From: a virus
Strand: one strand, 5' to 3'
Length of the DNA stretch: 50,057 bases
Virus record (IMG/VR): IMGVR_UViG_3300042691_021864
Location: 1-50,057 of that record
Part shown: piece by piece, positions 45,159 through 50,057 of the stretch
How the letters are laid out: each line of letters opens with the position of its first letter
How positions within the stretch are numbered: the first letter of the stretch is position 1
Translations under genes and position numbers: made by a program
Notes under the pieces: model-generated
Database searches by the model: none
What the model was told of the DNA's origin: nothing
The model's input: only the letters and a program-made list of their open reading frames with translations

Positions 45159-45184
45159 GGGGCTGGCGATTATTTTCCAGCCCC
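45159..45184 (-). terminator. hairpin between 45196 gene and promoter M2
   Basis: GGGGCTGG (45159-45166) pairs with CCAGCCCC (45177-45184) around an AT-rich loop. On the minus strand it directly follows the 45196 gene stop and is followed by TCTTGCG, a weak U tract. Probably a terminator that isolates the two units. Confidence 0.55.
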
Positions 45185-45195
45185 TTCCCGGTCAG

Positions 45196-45483
45196 TTATC
45201 CGGCCGTCATCGCGGTGACCCGCGACCGCAGTTCCCGGGCGCGGCTGTGATAGCGGTCGGCCCGGTTGTGGCCGATGCTGGCACTTGCCCCGAACTCAAG
45301 GGCGTCGGCGGCGAGGGACAGCAGCATCGCCGCCCGGCCGTGATTGTATTTGCGGGAGCCGGGAGCGGTGAACTCGTCCGTCCGGGACAAGAGGGCGTTG
45401 GCGGCGAAGATCAAGTCCTCCGCCAGCTGCTCTCCCTCGTTGGGAACAATGCTGCGCTCACGGTTCAGTTTGAAGGGGATCAT
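45196..45483 (-). CDS. hypothetical protein, 95 aa
   Basis: ATG 45483 with GGAGACCGG upstream (the longer open frame runs into the leader). It is helical: LAEDLIFAANALLSRTDEF, RAAMLLSLAADALEFGASASIG, RADRYHSRARELRSRVTAM. Several HTH-like or helical-bundle arrangements are possible, but no family is recognised. Only gene after promoter M3. Confidence 0.65.
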   Translation of the reverse strand: MIPFKLNRERSIVPNEGEQLAEDLIFAANALLSRTDEFTAPGSRKYNHGRAAMLLSLAADALEFGASASIGHNRADRYHSRARELRSRVTAMTAG

Positions 45484-45502
45484 GTCCGGTCTCCGTAAAG
45501 GT

Positions 45503-45557
45503 GGGGCGGGATGCCCCGGGACCCTCAGACTATGCCCCATTGTTGCGCGGGGCGCAA
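45503..45557 (-). promoter_or_regulatory. leftward regulon promoter M3 with operator and 5' hairpin
   Basis: Reading leftward, TTGCGC (45557-45552), a 17-bp spacer and CATAGT (45534-45529). The dyad is at 45543-45557. The hairpin GGGGC-ATCCC-GCCCC is at 45517-45503, a five-base loop variant. Confidence 0.85.
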
Positions 45558-45583
45558 GAGGAAATCGTGACGTGGTTCAGGCG

Positions 45584-45829
45584 TCAGCGATCCATCCTCC
45601 GGGCGAAGAACGAGACCGTCTCGGCTTCCTCGGCTGTCGCCGGGAGCCACGGCCCACCGTCCTCGACCGGCATCACCTTCCACTGGCCGATCCAAGCGCC
45701 GGTCCGGTCGGTCCTCATGAAGTAGCTCCGGGCAGGCTGGCCTCCGCTGATGCGGCGAATGATGATCCCCTTGGCCGTGACCTTGGACAGGAACCGGGCT
45801 TGGGCGTGAACGCTGTGGGGGTCCCTCAT
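45584..45829 (-). CDS. hypothetical protein, 81 aa
   Basis: ATG 45829, ATGA overlap with the gene at 45826. A basic N-terminal half (HSVHAQARFLSKVTAKGIIIRRISGGQPARSYF) is followed by strands (GAWIGQWKVMPVEDGGPW). It may bind nucleic acid, judging only by charge. Function unknown. Confidence 0.6.
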   Translation of the reverse strand: MRDPHSVHAQARFLSKVTAKGIIIRRISGGQPARSYFMRTDRTGAWIGQWKVMPVEDGGPWLPATAEEAETVSFFARRMDR

Positions 45830-46092
45830 TGGTCCGCCTCCGGCTCGTAGTAGAGCCCTTCCAGCCCGGCCAGCGCCTCCTCAAGCGTCTCGGTCTGGCG
45901 GATGACCGGAGCCTCGTCCCCGAACACCGGAGCCCGAGCAGCGTCCCAAACGAACCACTCAATCCGGTCAAACCGGGTGTGGATCGGCTGAACCCGGTAG
46001 CGGAAGTCAAAGCTGAACTGCGACGTGGCAGCGCCTTGACCCTTACGAGCCGGGTCGTTGGCCTCAACGGAGGGGAAGGTGAAAGGCGTCAT
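45826..46092 (-). CDS. hypothetical protein, 88 aa
   Basis: GGGAGAACGAAC precedes ATG 46092. A small strand-rich protein (FSFDFRYRVQPIHTRFDRIEWFVWDAA), ending in an acidic helix (TETLEEALAGLEGLYYEPEAD). No family is recognised. Second gene after the 46112 hairpin. Confidence 0.6.
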   Translation of the reverse strand: MTPFTFPSVEANDPARKGQGAATSQFSFDFRYRVQPIHTRFDRIEWFVWDAARAPVFGDEAPVIRQTETLEEALAGLEGLYYEPEADQ

Positions 46093-46111
46093 GTTCGTTC
46101 TCCCGAACGGT

Positions 46112-46124
46112 GGGGCAGCGCCCC
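46112..46124 (-). promoter_or_regulatory. intercistronic leftward GGGGC-GCT-GCCCC hairpin
   Basis: Leader-type stem-loop upstream of the 46092 start (GGGAGAA follows about ten bases later). No TTGCG/CATAGT promoter accompanies it. Confidence 0.7.
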
Positions 46125-46133
46125 GGTTAAAGG

Positions 46134-46349
46134 TCAGTCAGCGAGGCCGAGGTAGTATTTTCCGCACCACCCCTCGGTGATGGACACGGTGTAGACGTTG
46201 CCGTCCTCTTGCTTGATTTCCACCTTCATATCGGGCGAGCCCATCAGGTCGTAGTAGTCGGCGGCCGCCGTGGTGGCCTCCCGGAACGTCTTGAACTTTG
46301 CGGTCTCGCACCAAGCGCGGGTGGAGATGTAAACGGCGGTGGTGTTCAT
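46134..46349 (-). CDS. hypothetical protein, 71 aa
   Basis: GGAGACCGACA precedes ATG 46349, the first gene after promoter M4. Strands (TAVYISTRAWCETAKFKTF, DMKVEIKQEDGNVYTVSITEGWCGKYYLG) surround a helix (REATTAAADYYDLM). This looks like a small alpha/beta fold. Function unknown. Confidence 0.65.
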   Translation of the reverse strand: MNTTAVYISTRAWCETAKFKTFREATTAAADYYDLMGSPDMKVEIKQEDGNVYTVSITEGWCGKYYLGLAD

Positions 46350-46362
46350 TGTCGGTCTCCGT

Positions 46363-46415
46363 GGGGATCATCCCCTGTATGGAAACACTATGCCCGCCTG
46401 TTGCGCGGAACGCAA
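46363..46415 (-). promoter_or_regulatory. leftward regulon promoter M4 with operator and 5' hairpin
   Basis: Reading leftward, TTGCGT (46415-46410), a 17-bp spacer and CATAGT (46392-46387). The dyad TTGCG-CGGAA-CGCAA is at 46401-46415. The hairpin GGGGAT-G-ATCCCC is at 46375-46363, the same variant as in P5 and P6. Confidence 0.85.
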
Positions 46416-46425
46416 GAGGGTGGCG

Positions 46426-46878
46426 CTACTTTTTTCGCTTCGGCTTCCGGGGCCCTACCGTCCCGTCCATCCGGCGCGACACGTCCTTGGGGAAGCCGCG
46501 CGACTGAATGGGCGCTTTGCCACCTTTCCCGGCCGCCCAGCCGCGTCCTGAGAGCTTCCCGGTCGGCGGAGCGTCCGGGGCGACTTTGCGCTGTAGGGCC
46601 TTCTCTCGGGCTTTGACGGCCGCCTTCTCAATCCTGCCGACCTTCGCCCGGAGCGCGGCCTCTGACCGGGTTTTCATCTTGTGGCAGTCGTCACACAAGG
46701 CCTCAAGGTTCGGATCGTCGTTCGTTCCGCCCTGCCAGAGGGGCCTTATGTGATCGACCGCGATAGCCGGGGCGGAGCACCACGACCGGACGCAGATGCC
46801 AGCCGCCGCGTCGATGATCTTCTGGCGGCGCTTGGCGGAGACGTTCCGGCGGTGAAGCTCAACGGGCTCACGGTTCAT
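46426..46878 (-). CDS. HNH endonuclease, 150 aa
   Basis: The protein has the HNH module CVRSWC (about 29-34), VDHIRPLWQGGTNDDPNLEALC and DDCHKMKTRSE (about 42-73), i.e. C-x4-C, DHI, N and C-x2-CH. A basic C-terminal half follows (AVKAREKALQRKVAP... PRKPKRKK), probably for DNA binding. In this operon, next to recombination and single-strand binding genes, it may process recombination substrates, though HNH proteins also act as homing enzymes. ATGA overlap with the upstream gene. Confidence 0.85.
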   Translation of the reverse strand: MNREPVELHRRNVSAKRRQKIIDAAAGICVRSWCSAPAIAVDHIRPLWQGGTNDDPNLEALCDDCHKMKTRSEAALRAKVGRIEKAAVKAREKALQRKVAPDAPPTGKLSGRGWAAGKGGKAPIQSRGFPKDVSRRMDGTVGPRKPKRKK

Positions 46879-47378
46879 GAGTGGTCTCCTTGTTTGTTGA
46901 GGGCTTCCGGCGTCACGCCGATCATGCCCGCGATGTGTTCAAGGATCGCCTGTTTGCTGGCCTGAAACTCGGCCTTGTCCATCGTCCGGCGGCTCTGGCT
47001 CTTGGCCTTCCGGATGACGACCAGCGGACCGCGCGTCACCACGGCCGCCAGCTGTTCTTCGCTTCGGGCCCACGCCGCCACCCGAAGCGCGGCCGACTTG
47101 CTCCCGGCGTCGATCAGGGTCTCATGGTAGAAGCCGGTCTGGATCAGCGCCCACTTCCGAAGGTGCTCTTCATCCATGAACTCGTCGGCTATGTTTTGGG
47201 GCAGGGACGCGAAGGCCTGTCGAAGCCACGCGAACTCGTGCCGGAGCGACTTGCCGGAGTAGTGCTCAACGTCGATGAGCAGATAGGTCTCGCCCGGCTC
47301 GAAACGCTCGGCGGCCAGCCGGGGCCATTTCGGCTCCATGCTGGCCCCGTTCCACACGAATGCGGTCGCGTGTTTCAC
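46875..47378 (-). CDS. DUF1367-like recombination-module protein, 167 aa
   Basis: GTG 47378 overlaps the upstream stop. The pattern includes KSLRHEFAWLRQAFASLPQNIADEF, HLRKWALIQTGFYHETL, a KSAALRVAAWARSEEQLAAVV helix and IRKAKSQSRRTMDKAEFQ. This resembles the DUF1367 family, a phage protein of unknown biochemical role often found beside SSB and annealase genes. The family identification is by eye and moderate. Confidence 0.55.
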   Translation of the reverse strand: MKHATAFVWNGASMEPKWPRLAAERFEPGETYLLIDVEHYSGKSLRHEFAWLRQAFASLPQNIADEFMDEEHLRKWALIQTGFYHETLIDAGSKSAALRVAAWARSEEQLAAVVTRGPLVVIRKAKSQSRRTMDKAEFQASKQAILEHIAGMIGVTPEALNKQGDHS

Positions 47379-47956
47379 CGGACGCGGACGTTCAATGACG
47401 GCGCGCCGTTGGTGAGCTTGGCCCCGTCCACCTCGCGGTTGGCGTCCAGCGCCTCCTTGATGGCCGTTTTGTTCGGTGCCCGGGTGATGGTCACGAACTC
47501 GTCGGGCAGCTTGTCAACGTCCAGCGTAGGCATGAGCTCAACACCGACCTTGCCCGCCCGGATCGAAAGGGTCGCTTCCGGCCGGACCAGCGTTTTCTGC
47601 CCGGTCAAGTCCATGAACCGGAAGAGCGCCAGACGGGCGCTGTTCGTCCGCTCGGTGTACCGCTTCGCCCGGGCTGACAGGTCATCGACTTGAGCCTTCA
47701 CGGCCACGGCCATTGCCGCCTGCTCGTTCATCCAGCGGATGACCTTGGAAACCGCTTCCAGCGCGTCGGTCTCCCCCTCGATCATGTCGAGGATCAGGTC
47801 GTCGTCATCCAGATGCCCCGCGCTCTTCAAGGCGTCCAGCAGCAGGCGCGCCTTCGTGGTTTCCTCGGCCAGCGCGAAGGTCGGTTGGTTGCGGTCCCCG
47901 GCGGTGTAGTCGGGAGAGGCCGTAGCCTCCCCCGGGGTGATGCTTTCTTCGGTCAT
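47375..47956 (-). CDS. siphovirus Gp157-like protein
   Basis: This 193-residue protein starts at ATG 47956 with AAGGA upstream. The core KVIRWMNEQAAMAVAVKAQVDDLSARAKRYTERTNSARLALFRFMDLTG, then KTLVRPEATLSIRAGK and LPDEFVTITRAPNKTAIKEALDANREVDGAKL, matches the Gp157 family described from Streptococcus thermophilus phage. It is a common partner of phage SSB and annealase modules; its mechanism is unknown. The helical middle (about residues 65-115) may be a coiled coil. Confidence 0.85.
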   Translation of the reverse strand: MTEESITPGEATASPDYTAGDRNQPTFALAEETTKARLLLDALKSAGHLDDDDLILDMIEGETDALEAVSKVIRWMNEQAAMAVAVKAQVDDLSARAKRYTERTNSARLALFRFMDLTGQKTLVRPEATLSIRAGKVGVELMPTLDVDKLPDEFVTITRAPNKTAIKEALDANREVDGAKLTNGAPSLNVRVR

Positions 47957-47964
47957 AGCGGTCC

Positions 47965-48444
47965 TTAAAACGGAATGTCGTCGTTGAGGTCGTAGCTCTC
48001 CTTCGTGCCGGAGCTCCGGCCGGTGCTGAAGCCGGACGAATAGTCTTCGTCCTGCCCGCCGCCTCCGCCGCCCCGGGACGCGCCGTCACCGGAGCCGCCG
48101 CCGAGCATCGTAAGCTCGCCCTTGAAGTTCTGGACGACAATCTCGGTCGAGTATTTGTCGACGCCCTGATTGTCGGTCCACTTCCGGGTCGCCAGCTGGC
48201 CTTCGATGTAGACCGTGCTGCCCTTCTTCAGATAGTTTTCGCAGACCTTCACGATGTTCTGGTTGAACACCACGACCCGGTGCCACTCGGTCTTCTCCTT
48301 GCGCTCCCCGGAGGCCTTGTCACGCCACGTCTCGGACGTTGCCACGGTCATGTTGGCGATCCGGTCGCCGCTGTTCAGGGTCCGGATTTCGGGGTCCTTG
48401 CCGAGGTTGCCGACGAGGATGACCTTGTTGACGGAGCCCGCCAT
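47965..48444 (-). CDS. ssb: single-stranded DNA-binding protein
   Basis: This 159-residue protein starts at ATG 48444, coupled as TGATG to the GapR gene. The OB fold is clear: [60 protein letters not shown] and a [17 protein letters not shown] strand. A Gly-rich linker and the acidic end LNDDIPF follow; this tail recruits partner enzymes. It protects single-stranded DNA in replication and recombination and is the obvious partner of the Rad52-like annealase encoded in the same operon. Confidence 0.93.
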   Translation of the reverse strand: MAGSVNKVILVGNLGKDPEIRTLNSGDRIANMTVATSETWRDKASGERKEKTEWHRVVVFNQNIVKVCENYLKKGSTVYIEGQLATRKWTDNQGVDKYSTEIVVQNFKGELTMLGGGSGDGASRGGGGGGQDEDYSSGFSTGRSSGTKESYDLNDDIPF

Positions 48445-48716
48445 CAAAGCTCTCCCAGCGCGGACAGGTAGAGGTCGGTGATGGCGTCCTCTTCCTGCCG
48501 TTTGGCCTTGTCCATCTTTCGGAGGCGGACGATCTTGCGGAGGATTTTGACGTCGTAGCCCTCCCCCTTGGCTTCCGCGAAGACCTCCTTCACGTCGCCA
48601 GCGATGGCGGCCTTGTCTTCTTCAAGGCGTTCGATCCGCTCAACGATAGAGCGGAGGCGGCCTTGGGCGGCGGACGTGAGCACGTCCGGTCTGGCGTCGA
48701 AAGCGGCGTCGGTCAT
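48444..48716 (-). CDS. GapR-like nucleoid protein (DUF2312)
   Basis: This 90-residue protein starts at ATG 48716 (ATGA overlap with the annealase gene). The pattern [59 protein letters not shown] is the DUF2312/UPF0335 signature. The founder GapR, from Caulobacter, binds overtwisted DNA and is conserved in Alphaproteobacteria. A phage copy could manage supercoiling of replicating phage DNA or displace host GapR. It is the strongest pointer to an alphaproteobacterial host. Confidence 0.9.
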   Translation of the reverse strand: MTDAAFDARPDVLTSAAQGRLRSIVERIERLEEDKAAIAGDVKEVFAEAKGEGYDVKILRKIVRLRKMDKAKRQEEDAITDLYLSALGEL

Positions 48717-49411
48717 TGGGTCTTCGTACCTTCCTCGGTGGTTGATTTTTCAGGTGGTAGTAGGGCGGCCGAACGCTCATCGAACAGGCCGGTGATAGCT
48801 CTGTGGCGCTCCGGGTTCTCAGCCTTGAGCTCCGCCAGCAGTTCGCGGCCCTTGTTCCAAGCCCTGCCCAACAGGGCACGGTCGCTGACGGCGTTAAGGG
48901 CGGTGACGAAAATGTCTACCCGCTGCTCAAGGGTGAGGGGCGGCGCGTTCTCCCGGGCATACTGGAAGAGCAAGTTCTTCAGGAGCCCGTGCTGATCATC
49001 GTTGATGGACGACGACTTGCCTTTCGCCGTGATAGCAACCCACGGGGACGGCACGTCGTACAGGTAGCGGCCAATCCCCCAGCGGACGGCGGTGCGCTTG
49101 AAGGCGTCGGACAGTCCGCCCTTGATGGCTTCATGCTGGCTGTCGCCCGCGCCGTCTGACTTCCATACCCACTCGCCGTTGAGCCGGATGCCGATTTCAC
49201 AAACCGTCTTGGTCCCGGCGTGGGGGTAACGGTTCTGCCAGTTCTCCGGGCCCACCGTGTCGTCTAGCCGCTGCATCACGTCCCGGGCGTCGATGTAAGC
49301 CAGCGCCATGCCCCGGTCCCCGTTGGTCGCGCCTACCCGCCACGACACGCGCTCCGGCGGGAAGGGCAGGGCCAGCGCCCTGAATACGGCTTCTGGATCG
49401 AGAATGTTCAT
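48713..49411 (-). CDS. Rad52/Rad22-like single-strand annealing protein
   Basis: AAAGGACCTC precedes ATG 49411. This 232-residue protein has SWRVGATNGDRGMALAYIDARDVMQRLDDTVGPENWQ, then SDGAGDSQHEAIKGGLSDAFKRTAVRWGIGRYLYD. These are the Rad52-family core motifs (GDSQ..EA.KG..SDA.KRAA...G.G.YLY). These annealases pair complementary single strands in phage recombination. First gene of the leftward recombination operon that also carries GapR, SSB, Gp157 and a DUF1367-like protein. Confidence 0.9.
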   Translation of the reverse strand: MNILDPEAVFRALALPFPPERVSWRVGATNGDRGMALAYIDARDVMQRLDDTVGPENWQNRYPHAGTKTVCEIGIRLNGEWVWKSDGAGDSQHEAIKGGLSDAFKRTAVRWGIGRYLYDVPSPWVAITAKGKSSSINDDQHGLLKNLLFQYARENAPPLTLEQRVDIFVTALNAVSDRALLGRAWNKGRELLAELKAENPERHRAITGLFDERSAALLPPEKSTTEEGTKTQ

Positions 49412-49439
49412 GAGGTCCTTTCGGCGGTGCGGTCCAGCG

Positions 49440-49514
49440 TCATGAGAGACGCATACCCCGGCGGGTTTTTAGCCACGCCGGGGCCCTTGCGGTGGACAGG
49501 AAGGGGAAGGTCAA
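49440..49514 (-). CDS. 24-aa leader ORF upstream of the annealase gene
   Basis: A TTG start at 49514, preceded by CGGAG, opens 24 codons (MTFPFLSTARAPAWLKTRRGMRLS) ending at TGA near 49440. It spans a second hairpin, CCCCGGCG/CGCCGGGG (about 49457-49484), in the annealase leader. Possible translated leader; weak evidence. Confidence 0.3.
   Translation of the reverse strand: MTFPFLSTARAPAWLKTRRGMRLS
49457..49484 (-). other. stem-loop in the annealase leader
   Basis: CCCCGGCG, a 12-base loop and CGCCGGGG. There is no T-run on the minus strand, so it is not an intrinsic terminator there. It lies about 50 bases before the annealase start and could delay or modulate translation. Confidence 0.5.
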
Positions 49515-49529
49515 GGGCGGCTCCGGGAT

Positions 49530-49612
49530 GGGGCCTCGCCCCGTTTCTGTAGAGTGGTCAGTATGCGCGCGGCGCAGTTATGACGCAAGGGGTTATTTTG
49601 CGTCGTCCGCAA
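49530..49612 (-). promoter_or_regulatory. leftward regulon promoter M5 with displaced operator
   Basis: Reading leftward, TTGCGT (49588-49583), a 17-bp spacer and CATACT (49565-49560). A dyad TTGCG-TCGTC-CGCAA lies at 49598-49612, about ten bases upstream of the -35 rather than over it. The hairpin GGGGC-GAG-GCCCC is at 49542-49530. It drives the recombination operon. Confidence 0.75.
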
Positions 49613-49630
49613 ATCTTTGATGGTCCCCTT

Positions 49631-49864
49631 TCAAGCGGGTAGCCTTCCGGAGCCGTCGCAGTCGTCACAATCAGACTGACACGCGCTGTGCTGATTTGGT
49701 CCTGTAGTGGTCGCGGCCTCGATAATCTTTCCAGAGCCTTCGCACGTCTCGCAGTCCCGCAGCCTCTCGCACAGACCGGCTATGTCAGGGGTGGTCCCCG
49801 TCTCGTTGCAGATGCCGCAGCCTTCGGGGCCATCGCCCCGGCGAACACAGATGCAATCGCCCAT
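49631..49864 (-). CDS. DnaJ-type zinc-knuckle protein, 77 aa
   Basis: ATG 49864 overlaps the stop of the Lar-like gene (TGATG); a GTG one codon earlier is also open. The protein carries CETCEGSG and CDDCDGSG, the CxxCxGxG zinc-knuckle repeats of DnaJ, plus cysteines in CICVRRGDGPEGCGICNETG. Without a J domain this is a stand-alone cysteine-rich adaptor, common in phages. It probably binds two zinc ions; its partner is unknown. Confidence 0.7.
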   Translation of the reverse strand: MGDCICVRRGDGPEGCGICNETGTTPDIAGLCERLRDCETCEGSGKIIEAATTTGPNQHSACQSDCDDCDGSGRLPA

Positions 49865-50057
49865 CACTCCCTCCCTGTATCAGTAGGGCGAAGGGCTGCG
49901 TAGAGGCGATGCTCACCGACGGGCATCTTGTTCCAGCTTATGAACTCCGGCTCCCTGCGGCCTTCACGGAAGGCAATCACGCAGGCCGCCTCCCCCTCTG
50001 GTGCAGGGGTGCGGCGGTTCCACATAGCGACAGGGGCCACAACGTCGGTTCCCGCGC
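49864..50057 (-). CDS. Lar-like zinc-finger protein, C-terminal part (continues at 40..1)
   Basis: This is a leftward open frame that enters from the right edge and ends at TGA 49866-49864. Joined across the window ends to the frame at 40..1, it gives a 77-residue protein. It has an N-terminal CPFCGG knuckle, then a MWNRR motif near residue 25, then about 50 residues ending in TGRE. Lar-family restriction-alleviation proteins typically pair CPFCGG with a C-terminal AWNRR, and here the usual middle is deleted and a new C-terminus added. The stop overlaps the next start (TGATG). The join is inferred from the continuous frame. Confidence 0.7.
   Translation of the reverse strand, partial: AGTDVVAPVAMWNRRTPAPEGEAACVIAFREGRREPEFISWNKMPVGEHRLYAALRPTDTGRE

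Noticed and set aside
1-50057. Integrase, excisionase, CI-type repressor, CRISPR array, tRNA genes
   Set aside because: Looked for and not seen. Absence of integrase argues for a lytic or extrachromosomal lifestyle, but small or divergent genes could be missed by eye.

Overview
This window looks like the complete genome of a tailed phage with siphophage-type morphology genes, opened at an arbitrary point. The two ends join in frame: the leftward reading frame at positions 40-1 continues without a stop into 50057-49864. Together they give one 77-residue Lar-like zinc-finger protein, so 50,057 bp is probably a circular or circularly permuted molecule. The DNA is GC-rich. A GapR (DUF2312) homologue, GTA/HK97-like tail genes and a GTA-like holin point to an alphaproteobacterial host, probably of the Caulobacter/Brevundimonas kind (inference). 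I see no integrase, tRNA, RNA polymerase or DNA polymerase.

Layout. (1) 1-692, leftward: tandem Lar-like genes and two small proteins. (2) 739-810: a divergent control region with three operator-like dyads, followed by a Cro-like repressor whose mRNA may be leaderless. (3) 1047-2700, rightward: replication genes (a DnaA domain IV-like protein, an O-like initiator carrying iteron-like repeats, and a possible helicase loader). (4) 2771-13279: about 30 small early/accessory genes, including an Rmf-like protein, small HTH proteins, zinc ribbons and an HNH nuclease. (5) 13351-17346: a ParB / methyltransferase / DNA methyltransferase / PAPS-reductase-like / ParB cassette. (6) 17343-37305: packaging, head, connector, tail and host-recognition genes. 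These include a protease-capsid fusion with an internal start and a -1 frameshifted tail chaperone. (7) 37439-43623: small structural proteins, holin candidates, endolysin and spanins. (8) 43620-49867, leftward: small proteins, an HNH nuclease, a DUF1367-like protein, Gp157, SSB, GapR and a Rad52-like annealase.

The most striking feature is regulatory. At least ten promoters share the plan TTGCGY-N17-CATAGT, and in almost all of them a 15-bp dyad TTGCG-N5-CGCAA starts at the -35 element. The same dyad is degenerate and triplicated beside the Cro-like gene, so one phage repressor may control the whole accessory regulon on both strands. Each promoter is followed, 5-9 nt after the predicted transcript start, by a GGGGC-N3-GCCCC stem-loop. 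In most units it is placed just before the Shine-Dalgarno sequence. The same hairpin also recurs between cistrons. In two places a Rho-independent terminator lies directly upstream of the next such promoter, which gives a modular terminator-promoter-hairpin-genes architecture.

Functional assignments rest on motifs and synteny read by eye. No database search was possible, and most of the small early genes remain unknown.
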